A DNA stretch of 64,000 bases from an uncultured Lewinella sp. (GCA_937873655.1 CALMYQ010000201.1:1-64000); one strand, 5' to 3'; shown: positions 1-7,853, numbered from the stretch's first letter. Program-made: numbers and translations. The notes: generated from the sequence alone by a model not told the origin.

Positions 1-43
1 TATTCATATGTAGATTGTTTTCATTTGGTTTTTTGGGGTTATA

Positions 44-81
44 CAGGGTGCTGCGGTTTCGCAAGCGCCCTGCTTTTTTTT
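44..81 (+). terminator. Rho-independent terminator of an upstream gene outside the window
   Basis: The arms CAGGGTGCT (44-52) and AGCGCCCTG (64-72) pair over nine positions with one G-T wobble, and a run of eight T follows at 74-81. It ends a plus-strand gene lying left of the window and sits just 17 bases before the radA start, so radA must be transcribed by read-through or from a promoter overlapping the hairpin. Confidence 0.8.
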
Positions 82-97
82 GATCGATTACAAGGAT

Positions 98-1477
98 ATG
101 TCCAAGGTAAAAACCGTTTTTTTCTGCAGCAATTGCGGCGCTTCCTCTCCCAAATGGATCGGGAAATGCCATGCCTGCGGCGAATGGAACACTTATGTTG
201 AAGAGGTGGTAGGGCGTGAAACCGCAGAGGAGGAGAAGAAGCGTTCCTGGCGGCCGGACCAGCGCGGAAATGCAGGGCCGCAACCCGTAGCCATCCCCGA
301 GATCAAAGCCGGCCAGGTCATCCGGCTGACTACCCCCAACGAGGAGTTCAACCGGGTGCTCGGCGGCGGCATCGTTCCGGGTTCGCTCATCCTGATCGGC
401 GGCCAGCCGGGCATCGGCAAATCTACCCTGCTGCTCCAACTGGCCCTTCAGATCCCGGCCAGGATCCTCTACGTTTCCGGTGAAGAAAGCGAAGACCAGC
501 TCAAGATGCGGGCCGACCGGATCGGCAATCCTTCGCCCAATTGCTATATCCTGACCGAAACCAACACCAGCAAGATCCTCCAGCACGCCCAGAACCTGGA
601 CCCGCAGCTCATCGTCATCGATTCCATCCAGACGCTTTCCTCTCCGCATATCGAAAGCATGCCGGGCAGCATCTCGCAGGTCAGGGAATGCGCCGGGGAA
701 TTGCAGCGTTTTGCCAAAGAGACCAATGTGCCGGTCGTCATCATCGGCCATATCACCAAGGACGGCTCCATTGCGGGGCCCAAACTCCTGGAGCATATCG
801 TGGATACGGTCCTCCAGTTTGAAGGCGACCAGCATTATACCTACCGCATACTCCGGACGCTCAAAAACCGATTCGGCTCCACCGACGAGATGGGCATTTA
901 CGAAATGGTGACCGGCGGATTGCGGGAAGTGTCCAACCCTTCCGAGCTCCTGCTTTCCCAAAAGGAGGAGGAATTGAGCGGGAGCGCCATCGCCGCCACG
1001 ATCGAAGGCATGCGCCCCATGCTGATCGAGACCCAGGCTCTGGTCAGCAAAGCTGTTTATGGAACTCCCCAGCGGTCGGCTACCGGCTTTGACCTGCGCA
1101 GGTTGGGCATGCTGCTCGCCGTCCTGGAAAAGCGGTGCGGATTCCCGTTGGGTGCGCATGACGTATTCCTCAACATCGCGGGCGGCATCCGCGTCGACGA
1201 CCCGGCCATCGACCTGGCCATCGTAGCGGCCCTGATCTCATCTTTTGACGACGTAGCGGTGCCTTCCAAGTATTGTTTCGCCGGTGAGGTCGGCCTTTCC
1301 GGGGAAGTGCGCGCCGTCAACCGGATCGAGCAGCGCATCCAGGAGGCCGCACGGCTGGGTTTCCAGAAAATATTCATTTCCAAATACAATACCAAGGGGC
1401 TCGACCAGGCGCGGTACAATATCGAAATCCGGACTTTTGCGCGGGTGGAGGAATTGTATACCGAGTTGTTCGCGTAG
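98..1477 (+). CDS. radA: DNA repair protein RadA (Sms)
   Basis: RadA is a RecA-like ATPase that drives branch migration during recombinational repair in the cytoplasm. The N-terminus has a four-cysteine zinc finger (CSNCG, then CHACG within the first 30 residues), followed by a Walker A motif GGQPGIGKST, the RadA-specific KNRFG motif in the middle, and a Lon-like C-terminal domain. I start at ATG 98, giving 459 residues, the usual family length; an in-frame TTG at 80 would overlap the preceding terminator's T-run and adds only six unconserved residues. The gene stands alone; the next gene is convergent, with its stop 18 bases away. Identification is secure. Confidence 0.96.
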   Translation: MSKVKTVFFCSNCGASSPKWIGKCHACGEWNTYVEEVVGRETAEEEKKRSWRPDQRGNAGPQPVAIPEIKAGQVIRLTTPNEEFNRVLGGGIVPGSLILIGGQPGIGKSTLLLQLALQIPARILYVSGEESEDQLKMRADRIGNPSPNCYILTETNTSKILQHAQNLDPQLIVIDSIQTLSSPHIESMPGSISQVRECAGELQRFAKETNVPVVIIGHITKDGSIAGPKLLEHIVDTVLQFEGDQHYTYRILRTLKNRFGSTDEMGIYEMVTGGLREVSNPSELLLSQKEEELSGSAIAATIEGMRPMLIETQALVSKAVYGTPQRSATGFDLRRLGMLLAVLEKRCGFPLGAHDVFLNIAGGIRVDDPAIDLAIVAALISSFDDVAVPSKYCFAGEVGLSGEVRAVNRIEQRIQEAARLGFQKIFISKYNTKGLDQARYNIEIRTFARVEELYTELFA

Positions 1478-1495
1478 AAGGCGGACTGTTTTACC

Positions 1496-1984
1496 CTAAA
1501 TTTGATTCCGAAGTTCCAAAATCCTTTCCTGCAGTCCCCTTTTGAAATCAATTCCGGTATTGAGCACTTCATCCGCGAATGCCATGAAATCCTCAGGGTG
1601 GATCTCCCGTTTGCCGGTTTGCAGGTTGATGTAGGCAAAGCTGGTCCACATAACCGCTTTGGGGACCCTGCCCTCCCGGTCGAACATGATGCCTTCCACC
1701 ATCAGGTGCCCGGAACCCCGGTCGATCAGGGAAGATTGCACGGTGACCACTTCATTGAACATGGCAGGCCTGAGGTAAACGATCTCGTGGGAGGTGATGA
1801 CCCAACCGGTACCCTTTTTGTAATAGGACTGAAGTTCCAGGTCGTAAAACTGTTTGAGGTGATCTTCCCGGGCATTGATGATATAATCCAGGTAACGGGC
1901 GTTGTTGAGGTGCCCGAAGGGATCGCAATCGCCGAAACGGATGGTGTACTGCGTTTGCGGCTCGATGACGGTCATTGTTTTCAT
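1496..1984 (-). CDS. Acyl-CoA thioesterase, hotdog (4HBT) fold
   Basis: This 162-residue protein resembles single-domain 4-hydroxybenzoyl-CoA-type thioesterases, which hydrolyse acyl-CoA or acyl-ACP thioesters in the cytoplasm. The N-terminus carries the family signature RFGDCDPFGHLNNARYLDY: the Asp of the FGDCDPFGHLNN stretch is the usual catalytic position and the following HLNNARY opens the hotdog helix. The substrate cannot be told from sequence. It lies directly downstream of a TetR regulator on the same strand, with an operator-like palindrome in the gap at 1998-2011, 13 bases before the start codon. It is therefore a likely target of that regulator. An alternative start three codons in is possible. 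Confidence 0.85.
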   Translation of the reverse strand: MKTMTVIEPQTQYTIRFGDCDPFGHLNNARYLDYIINAREDHLKQFYDLELQSYYKKGTGWVITSHEIVYLRPAMFNEVVTVQSSLIDRGSGHLMVEGIMFDREGRVPKAVMWTSFAYINLQTGKREIHPEDFMAFADEVLNTGIDFKRGLQERILELRNQI

Positions 1985-1997
1985 AGTTTTACATTTT

Positions 1998-2011
1998 AGA
2001 CCGATCGGTCT
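1998..2011. promoter_or_regulatory. Palindromic operator between tetR and thioesterase
   Basis: AGACCGATCGGTCT is a perfect 14-bp palindrome placed 13 bases upstream of the thioesterase start codon. Its inner ten bases ACCGATCGGT are identical to a second palindrome at 2645-2658 in front of the TetR gene. Paired palindromes flanking a TetR gene are the usual layout of its own operators. Binding is inferred. Confidence 0.7.
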
Positions 2012-2029
2012 TTTATTGGGTAAAAAAAT

Positions 2030-2626
2030 TTAAGTCCGTAATGCAATGTCGATCCAGTTTTTCAGGTGATCCAGCACGCGGTTCAGGCGTTTGTGCTGCC
2101 CGGTGGTTTTGGCCATCATGATGGCGCCGTCGATCTGGGTATAGATCAGGTTGGCGGTCAGTTCGGGATCGATATCCGGTTTTAGCTCGCCTTTTTTCTG
2201 GCCGGCTCTGATGATCCTTTCCAGATCGTTGAGCTGCTGGTCGATGGCGGCCGCCACCCGTTTGCGCAATTCGGGGAAGGTATCGTCCGCTTCCAGGCCG
2301 AAATTCATGATCGGACAGCCGCCTTCCACCGGAGAATGAACGGAATAATTGCGGTAATAATCGCAAAGGGCGTGCAGTTTATCCGCCATTTTGTCCTGTT
2401 GCCGCAGCTTGAAGGTCAATTCCTCCATCACCCGGCCGAAGGCATAGTCAAATGCCTGGATGGCGATCAGTTCCTTGCTCTCGAAGTTGCCGTACAACCC
2501 GCCCTTGGTCAGCCCGGTAGCTTCCATGATATCGCTCATGGAGGTCCCGGCAAAGCCCTTCCGGTTGAAAAGGCCGGCTGCCTGTTCCACAATATGCTGC
2601 TTGGTCCGGTCTGATTTGGTCAACAT
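2030..2626 (-). CDS. TetR/AcrR family transcriptional regulator
   Basis: A 198-residue one-component regulator. The N-terminal helix-turn-helix is typical: a first helix TKQHIVEQAAGLFNRKGF, then TSMSDIMEATGLTKGGLYGNF, the recognition helix region, within residues 8-48. The C-terminal half is the ligand-binding dimer domain with the conserved segment PVEGGCPIMNFGLEA seen in the YxaF/LmrA-like and TetR_C_16-type relatives. I place the start at ATG 2626; the longer reading frame to 2683 runs through a promoter and an operator. The start codon is 5 bases from a TATCTTTG box, so the transcript may be leaderless. It precedes and probably represses both itself and the thioesterase gene; the inducer is unknown. 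Confidence 0.9.
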   Translation of the reverse strand: MLTKSDRTKQHIVEQAAGLFNRKGFAGTSMSDIMEATGLTKGGLYGNFESKELIAIQAFDYAFGRVMEELTFKLRQQDKMADKLHALCDYYRNYSVHSPVEGGCPIMNFGLEADDTFPELRKRVAAAIDQQLNDLERIIRAGQKKGELKPDIDPELTANLIYTQIDGAIMMAKTTGQHKRLNRVLDHLKNWIDIALRT

Positions 2627-2630
2627 ACGG

Positions 2631-2638
2631 CAAAGATA
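2631..2638 (-). promoter_or_regulatory. Bacteroidota-type -7 box of tetR
   Basis: On the minus strand the sequence reads TATCTTTG, matching the Bacteroidota -7 consensus TAnnTTTG. No clear -33 TTG is seen at 19-21 bases upstream. The operator at 2645-2658 lies just upstream, in the -33/-7 spacer, where a bound repressor would block polymerase. Confidence 0.55.
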
Positions 2639-2644
2639 CAAAAT

Positions 2645-2658
2645 AAACCGATCGGTTT
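2645..2658. promoter_or_regulatory. Palindromic operator upstream of tetR
   Basis: AAACCGATCGGTTT is a perfect 14-bp palindrome sharing the core ACCGATCGGT with the site at 1998-2011. It overlaps the expected -33/-7 spacer of the tetR promoter, consistent with autorepression. This is inferred from position and symmetry. Confidence 0.7.
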
Positions 2659-3041
2659 GTAAGTAAAAGCACTTTTTCAGCAAAAAAAATTGCGCTCATA
2701 TGTCCGTCAACACTCTGCGGCTTAACCATAAACCCACTGCAAGCCCCGGCTTTTCCATCCCGCTGCCACCTCTTGGGCGTTGTAATCTGCCATCCGGCAT
2801 TTTTATAAAGAGGGGGCATGCTTTCAGTTGGCAGTTGGCAGTCCACAGTATCCGGCATCAAGCATCCAGAACCAAGCATGAGACTGTTCAGAATTTTGTG
2901 TCAACAGGATTTTTAGCACGCGCAGCGTAATGAAAATCAAGACTTTGCGTCTTTGCGTCTTTGCGTGAAAAACACTTTATTGAACGGCCTCCCAAGCATC
3001 CCCCGTCCGCCATAGCTCCTCAAGAGCGACGGCGGGCAGCA
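2659..3041. other. Non-coding spacer with assorted short repeats
   Basis: About 380 bases without a supported gene between tetR and the channel gene. It holds a doubled CAGTTGG word near 2825-2840, a GCATCAAGCATCCAG copy at 2855-2869 that recurs at 11095-11148, and a triple CTTTGCGT at 2943-2966. The open reading frames crossing it have no recognisable features. Confidence 0.6.
2943..2966. repeat. Three tandem CTTTGCGT units
   Basis: Three exact 8-base copies in direct tandem, followed by GAAAAAC. Similar CTTTGCGT words are known from intergenic repeats of many environmental bacterial genomes; no function is assigned. Confidence 0.8.
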
Positions 3042-3875
3042 TCACCCCTCCAACTCCTCCCCGCAATACTTGCAAAACTTCGCGTCCGCATTGTGCCCTT
3101 CCCGGCTGCAATACCGGCAGGCTTTGGTGGTGATTTCGGCTTTCTGGCTGGACCGGATCAGTTCGCCGGTAACGATCCCGGTAGGTACGGCGATGATGGC
3201 ATAACCCAGGAGCATGACCGCTGCGGAAAGGAATTGTCCGATATCCGTCCGGGGGGTGATATCGCCGTAGCCGACGGTGGTCAGGGTCACAATCGCCCAA
3301 TAGATGGACCTTGGAATGCTGGAAAATCCCTCGTTCCGGCCGCCTTCCACCAGGTACATCAGCGATCCGATGATCAGGACCAGCAGCAGGACGAAAAACA
3401 GGAAAACCGTTATTTTAGCCAGGCTCGCCCTGACAGCCCGCATCAGCGTTTCCCCTTCCTTCAGGAAATAGCCCAGTTTCAGGATCCGGAATACGCGCAG
3501 CAACCGCAATGCCCGGACCACCAGAAAATACTGGGCGCCAACCAGAAAAACGCTCAGATAGGCCGGCAGGATGGCCAGCAGGTCGATCACGCCGAAAAAA
3601 CTGGTCATGTACTTTCTCGGGCTGTAAACCGAGTAGATCCTCAGCGCATATTCGATGGTGAACAGGACGGTGAAAACCCATTCCAGGGCCCAGAAAAGAT
3701 CGGCGTATTTTACCTGAATGTAATTCACACTCTCCAGCATCACAACCAGTACGCTGGCGGAGATCAATATGAGCAATGCAATATCAAAGGCCTTTCCCGC
3801 CGGCGTATCGGCTTCAAAAATAATCTCGTGCAGTTTTTCCCGGGTCGGGCTGAACGGCTTAGTAGTCTCTTTCAT
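3042..3875 (-). CDS. Voltage-gated-type potassium channel with C-terminal zinc ribbon
   Basis: A 277-residue six-helix ion channel of the inner membrane. The predicted segments start at about residue 27 (IALLILISASVLVVMLES). S4 carries regularly spaced arginines (VVRALRLLRVFRILKL), as in voltage sensors, and the pore loop has the potassium filter TVGYGD before the last helix. The C-terminus ends with a small zinc ribbon, CRYC and CKYC pairs about 15 residues apart, an uncommon cytoplasmic add-on that may help assembly or sensing. Its start overlaps the end of the upstream acetyltransferase gene by 17 bases, so the two are probably cotranscribed. Ion selectivity is inferred from the filter. 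Confidence 0.9.
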   Translation of the reverse strand: MKETTKPFSPTREKLHEIIFEADTPAGKAFDIALLILISASVLVVMLESVNYIQVKYADLFWALEWVFTVLFTIEYALRIYSVYSPRKYMTSFFGVIDLLAILPAYLSVFLVGAQYFLVVRALRLLRVFRILKLGYFLKEGETLMRAVRASLAKITVFLFFVLLLVLIIGSLMYLVEGGRNEGFSSIPRSIYWAIVTLTTVGYGDITPRTDIGQFLSAAVMLLGYAIIAVPTGIVTGELIRSSQKAEITTKACRYCSREGHNADAKFCKYCGEELEG

Positions 3876-4404
3876 CTTCTTCCAGTATAGCGTAGTGGTA
3901 GTTGTCCTTCCAGTTTCCCCGGATGGGCAGCATTTTTCGCTTGAGGCCCTCGCGGGTCATGCCCACCTTTTCAAGCACTTTTATGGACATTTGATTATCG
4001 GTCGTAACGCCGGCTTCGATCCGGTGGAGCCGGAGCTCTTCAAATCCGAACTTGATGATGGTCTTGACGGCTTCGGTTGCAAAACCCTGGCCCCAGAATT
4101 CGGGCAGGAGGTTGTAGTAGATCTCGCCCATTCTGAACCGGTCGTTGGTCACACTGAGGCCGGCTTCTCCTATAAACATTCCGGAAGATTTCAGGTTGAT
4201 GGTCCAGCCGAAGTTCTTTTGATCGCCCGACCGGGCGGCTTCGACAGTGGAGCGGATCAGTATTTTGGTCATGTTCAGATCCTCCGGAATACCGATCGTA
4301 TTGAATTCCTCGACCTCCGGGCAGGAGTACAGATCGTGGATGTTGCCCAGGTCATCCCAGGTGAGTTCAGCCAGGACCAGTCTTATGGTTTCCAGCAAAA
4401 TCAT
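3859..4404 (-). CDS. GNAT acetyltransferase, RimJ/RimL-like
   Basis: A 181-residue member of the GNAT superfamily (Acetyltransf_3 type), which transfers acetyl from acetyl-CoA to amines such as protein N-termini or small molecules. The start ETIRLVLAELTWDDL is typical of RimJ/RimL-like proteins; the acetyl-CoA loop is seen as FWGQGFATEA (Q-x-G-x-A type), followed by LHRIEAGVTTDNQMSIKVLEKVGM, the conserved motif B region with the N and S/K residues. The acceptor is unknown. It overlaps the channel gene by 17 bases. There is no evidence tying acetylation to the channel other than the overlap. Confidence 0.88.
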   Translation of the reverse strand: MILLETIRLVLAELTWDDLGNIHDLYSCPEVEEFNTIGIPEDLNMTKILIRSTVEAARSGDQKNFGWTINLKSSGMFIGEAGLSVTNDRFRMGEIYYNLLPEFWGQGFATEAVKTIIKFGFEELRLHRIEAGVTTDNQMSIKVLEKVGMTREGLKRKMLPIRGNWKDNYHYAILEEDERDY

Positions 4405-4581
4405 GGCGTTTGGTTAGGTTTCATGCTTTCGTTTTCAAAGCCCAAGTTATTCGGGTTTTTTGAAAAAAACCAATCCGGAGCGGCATTATCTCCATTCTCC
4501 GCCCCCGGGCAGGCCTTCCAGACCGGCCTCAGGGCTCATCCGAAGCCCGGACAACGCCGTTCCGTAATTTGGACCGCACAA

Positions 4582-4615
4582 TTTGCCGTTTTTAAACCCC
4601 TTTATTGTAGATTTG
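4582..4615 (+). promoter_or_regulatory. Candidate promoter of the LytTR gene
   Basis: TTTG at 4582-4585 and TAGATTTG at 4608-4615 match the Bacteroidota -33 and -7 elements with a 22-base spacer, slightly longer than usual. The start codon follows 29 bases later. The spacing makes this only moderately convincing. Confidence 0.45.
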
Positions 4616-4644
4616 CTGATTGAACAATTAATACAAACTTTCAA

Positions 4645-5400
4645 ATGAAAGCCGTAATAATCGAAGATGAGATCAACGGTTTGAACAACCTGAAAAACCT
4701 TTTGTCAGAACACTGCGAAGAAGTGGAAGTCATCGGCGAGGCCGGTACGGTAGAAGAAGGTGTAGACCTGCTGACCGATCCCGCCTGCACCCCGGATGTG
4801 GCATTTCTGGATATCAGCCTGCCGGACGGACTGGTGTTCCAGATGCTGAATCAGCTCCGCCCCATCGATTTTGACATCGTTTTTGTTACCGCCTATTCCG
4901 AATACGCCATCAAGGCCTGCGAATACAGCTCCATCGGCTATATCGTCAAGCCCATTGACCCGGATATGCTGATCGAGGCGGTCTCGCGGATCCGCCCCCG
5001 CAAATACAACGAGACGGACCGCCGGCTGGAGTTGTTCAACAATTACTACAACAACCCCAATGCCTTCACCAAAATGAGCATTCCCGCGCTCGACGGCATT
5101 TACTTTGTCAACATCAAGGATATCGTACGCTTCGAAGCCGAAGACAACTATACGCATATCTATATGAACAACGGTGACCGGATCACGGCTTCCAAGACCA
5201 TCAAGGCCTACGAAGACCTTCTGGCCCCCTTCAACTTCTACCGCGTCCACAAGCGCCATGTCATCAACCTCAACTACATGCGCAAATTCGTCAAAGGCGA
5301 CGGCGGCTACCTCATCATGGACGATGAGATCAAGATCGAAGTCTCCCGCCGGCGCAGAGCTGCCTTTATGGAGCAGATGCGGCGTTTGCAGGAATACTGA
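4645..5400 (+). CDS. LytTR family response regulator (orphan)
   Basis: A 251-residue two-component regulator of the AlgR/LytR type. The receiver domain (about 1-120) has the acidic pair E7/D8, phosphoacceptor D56 in FLDISLPDG, T82 and K102 in the VKPI motif, all intact. The LytTR DNA-binding domain spans about 145-250, with the typical FYRVHKRHVINLNYM segment. No histidine kinase lies beside it in this window, so the partner is elsewhere. A Bacteroidota-type promoter candidate precedes it. It converges on the secreted gene island; a regulatory link to the island is possible but not shown. Confidence 0.93.
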   Translation: MKAVIIEDEINGLNNLKNLLSEHCEEVEVIGEAGTVEEGVDLLTDPACTPDVAFLDISLPDGLVFQMLNQLRPIDFDIVFVTAYSEYAIKACEYSSIGYIVKPIDPDMLIEAVSRIRPRKYNETDRRLELFNNYYNNPNAFTKMSIPALDGIYFVNIKDIVRFEAEDNYTHIYMNNGDRITASKTIKAYEDLLAPFNFYRVHKRHVINLNYMRKFVKGDGGYLIMDDEIKIEVSRRRRAAFMEQMRRLQEY

Positions 5401-5417
5401 TTTTAGTCGTAAGTCAT

Positions 5418-5467
5418 TAGTCGTAAGTCGTAAGTATTGAAGTTAAATAACTTACGACTTACGACTA
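5418..5467. repeat. Perfect 18-bp inverted repeat between convergent genes
   Basis: The arm at 5418-5435 is exactly complementary to the arm at 5450-5467, with a 14-base loop. Both arms are built from GTAAGTC words, and an extra TCGTAAGT copy lies just before at 5407-5414. The right arm ends exactly on the stop codon of the papain-like gene. There is no T-run on either strand, so it is a hairpin or repeat relic, not a canonical terminator; it could still protect both 3' ends. Confidence 0.8.
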
Positions 5468-6916
5468 TCTGACATTAACCCGCACCACCACCGGCATAAT
5501 TCCTCCTTTCTTCAACCCGCTTTGGGCCTGAATTTCAGCGGCATCATACTGCACATCACTCACCGGTTCCATTTGTTTGCCGAAGGCCTTCTGAAGATTG
5601 GTCAGAAAATCGCCTTTTGAATAGGATTGCAGTTTGGACAGGTAACCATTGAAGTTATCGATCGGCGATTTTGAGACCAGAAAACAAATGTATTCCGTAC
5701 CCGGATTGGAGAATGAAAGGGCGCCGTAGGGCCCGGGGATCGGCAGATTGACATCAGCGATGGAAACTACGGCGCTCTCGTGTTTGCCGTCGTACTTGCT
5801 GTCCAGCGTTTCGTCGCGCGGCCAGTGGACCTTCACCTTCCTGCCGGCATCAAAAGAGAAGGCGTAGAGGTACATATCCGCTGTGATGTACTTCACCAGG
5901 GGTTGCAACAGGTCGCCTTTTTTCAGGGCTCCGGCCCGGAGGTCGTAATAGCCGTTGTTGTACCGGAGATCCAGATCGGTGAATTGCAGGTTATTGTCCT
6001 CGTCATACCCGGGCCGGCGGATGGTAACGGCGGATTTGTATTCCTTTCCGGACAAGTGCCCGTCATCCGGGATCAGTTGAACGGCGTATTGGCAAAACCG
6101 GCCGAAATCCTTGTATTTGACCCAGATAAAACCGCTGTTGCCCCAATTGACGCCCCAACTGTTCATCAGTTCGAAAGCCTCCCGGCCGTCGTCGAACCCG
6201 ATCACCACCATGGCGTGGGCCCCCAGCAGCGAGGTGTCGCCTTTGGCGGGGTACCAATACTCATCCTTCGAGGTGATCCGCTGGAAATTCTTGTACAACT
6301 TCATGCCGATGATCACCGGCTTGTTCTGGGCCAGACTCAGCTTGGTCTTCTGTATCTTGACGGTGGCCGGATCGTTGGGAGCAAACAGCGTGACATAGTC
6401 CCGGATCCGGTTTTGAGCGGCGTTTTCCTTGTCCTCATCGCCGGCAGTCTTTTCGCAGTCGTTCTTGATCCGGTCAAAATCCCGCGAAAAGATATCGCCC
6501 GTTTTGACGAGAAAACCGGCGGCATCCGAAATGTAGGCGCCGAAGTCGCAACTCCCTTTCCGGACCTGGTTGTAAATAAACAGGGCCGACATGGCGTCGC
6601 GGGTGATCTCCGCCGTTTTGCCCGCCATTTTATTCCGGATAGCGTTCAGTATGGTAAATGCCCCGTAGCCCGTCGACCAACCTGTACAGGAGCCGATATA
6701 CCCCTGATCCTGAGGGGTCGGACAATAGGGTTTCAGGTCCGCTTTGGCAATGCCCCTAAGGGCTTCGCTTTCCGCTTTGCTGCCTTCTCCGTACAGCGGT
6801 TGCCTGGGCAGTATTTCATAGCGTTCGTCATCGAGCAGCAGCCCCTGAGCCTGGAACAAGGCCGGGAGGGCCAGCAATAACGCCAATGACAGATATTTGG
6901 GGATTGAGAAGCTCAT
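5465..6916 (-). CDS. Secreted papain-like (C1A) cysteine peptidase
   Basis: A 483-residue exported protein. The signal peptide (about 1-23) ends at FQAQ. The papain fold occupies about 55-290: the nucleophile C77 in QGYIGSCTGW, with Q71 as the oxyanion residue, H234 in LLGAHAMVVIGFDD and N252 in MNSWGVNWG, so the catalytic set is complete. A distinctive insert between C77 and H234 includes a charged stretch. The C-terminal 190 residues (about 295-483) are a beta-rich region that I do not recognise; it may be a scaffold or interaction module. It is the last gene of the island, 283 bases after the FISUMP gene across a repeat-rich spacer, so it may have its own promoter. Bacterial C1A enzymes are usually extracytoplasmic proteases. 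Confidence 0.85.
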   Translation of the reverse strand: MSFSIPKYLSLALLLALPALFQAQGLLLDDERYEILPRQPLYGEGSKAESEALRGIAKADLKPYCPTPQDQGYIGSCTGWSTGYGAFTILNAIRNKMAGKTAEITRDAMSALFIYNQVRKGSCDFGAYISDAAGFLVKTGDIFSRDFDRIKNDCEKTAGDEDKENAAQNRIRDYVTLFAPNDPATVKIQKTKLSLAQNKPVIIGMKLYKNFQRITSKDEYWYPAKGDTSLLGAHAMVVIGFDDGREAFELMNSWGVNWGNSGFIWVKYKDFGRFCQYAVQLIPDDGHLSGKEYKSAVTIRRPGYDEDNNLQFTDLDLRYNNGYYDLRAGALKKGDLLQPLVKYITADMYLYAFSFDAGRKVKVHWPRDETLDSKYDGKHESAVVSIADVNLPIPGPYGALSFSNPGTEYICFLVSKSPIDNFNGYLSKLQSYSKGDFLTNLQKAFGKQMEPVSDVQYDAAEIQAQSGLKKGGIMPVVVRVNVR

Positions 6917-6923
6917 TATTTTT

Positions 6924-7190
6924 TATTGATTCGATTGATTCGATTGATTCGATTGTTCGATTGATTGGATTGATCGATTGATTCGATTGATTCGATTGAT
7001 TCGAATTTGAGCGTCCGTCGGTTGGTCAGCATAATCCAAACATTCGGATCATTCCAAAAATCGTTTCAATTGTTCGATTGATTCAATTGTTCGATTGTTC
7101 GATTGATTCGATTGATTCGAATTTGAGCGTCCGTCGGTTGGCCAGCTTAAATCGATTCATTCGAAACATTCCAAAAATCGTTTCAATTGT
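6924..7190. repeat. GATTCGATT tandem array with a duplicated 73-base unit
   Basis: The spacer is packed with near-tandem GATTCGATT/GATTGATTC words (6924-7004 and 7071-7120). Inside it a longer unit is present twice: copy one at 7001-7073 and copy two at 7117-7190, both starting TCGAATTTGAGCGTCCGTCG and ending CCAAAAATCGTTTCAATTGT, diverging mostly in the middle. There is no reading frame of note. Unit lengths are irregular and no cas genes are present, so it is not a CRISPR. Confidence 0.85.
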
Positions 7191-7199
7191 CAGATCGAT

Positions 7200-7853
7200 T
7201 CAATTATCATTGACGCACCGCACGTAATACCGCAAATCGGACGCCCCCTGTATGACGGCGGTTGACCATACCTGCGCACTTCCGGATTTGTTGAAGCTGG
7301 CAAAAGCATCCGTACCGCCCCAGAAACCGACATAATCCCCCAGGCCGCTGCAATCGTCATCAGCCAGGCAGGAGCCGCCCATCAGGAAATCCAGCTTGGT
7401 ATTGCCGCCGGGCAAAAATGGCGTTGCACTGCCGCTGTAAATCGGCCCGTTACCCGTGAGTTGCTCCGTCAACCCGTAGGTTTGAAAGAGCTCCTTCCAT
7501 TCGTCTGCCGTCGCCACATGCCAGCCGTTGGTACATACGTTGGCCAAGGTCTGTTTGGAATAGACCCGACCGTAGAGGTCGCAATTTGCATCAGCCATTC
7601 CGTAGCAGCTGGAGAAGAAATTGGCGGTATTGAAATCCAGGCTTTCCACCATCCAGCATTTGCCGGGTTTGTTGGGATCGTGGCTGCCGTCGTTGGCAAT
7701 CCAGATCGTTTTATAGGTCTTCCCGTCTCTGGGATCCTTGAACACCTGACCGCATTCCCAGGCGCCGGTATCCGGAATCTCATCCAGGTTACACCCCGGA
7801 AAAGCAAAAATGAACAAGGAGGCGGTGATCATGAAAAGGAGGCTCTTTTTCAT
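7200..7853 (-). CDS. FISUMP-domain lipoprotein
   Basis: A 217-residue lipoprotein with the lipobox AFPGC (Cys21). The rest fits the Fibrobacter succinogenes major paralogous (FISUMP) domain: DPRDGKTYKTIWI near the start, CWMVESLDF, then a GWHVATADEWKELF block and the closing YYVRCVND. The domain is frequent in Bacteroidota and Fibrobacterota surface lipoproteins, where its function is not settled. It has several cysteines likely to form disulfides outside the cytoplasm. It lies between the papain-like gene and two small secreted proteins in the island. Confidence 0.85.
   Translation of the reverse strand: MKKSLLFMITASLFIFAFPGCNLDEIPDTGAWECGQVFKDPRDGKTYKTIWIANDGSHDPNKPGKCWMVESLDFNTANFFSSCYGMADANCDLYGRVYSKQTLANVCTNGWHVATADEWKELFQTYGLTEQLTGNGPIYSGSATPFLPGGNTKLDFLMGGSCLADDDCSGLGDYVGFWGGTDAFASFNKSGSAQVWSTAVIQGASDLRYYVRCVNDN

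Noticed and set aside
2961..3890. Plus-strand open frame of 309 codons
   Set aside because: Antisense to the potassium channel with its intact TVGYGD filter.
5418..5467. Bidirectional intrinsic terminator
   Set aside because: The hairpin is perfect but neither strand has a following T-run.
6924..7190. CRISPR array
   Set aside because: The repeats are irregular in length and directly adjoining with no uniform spacers, and no cas gene is near.
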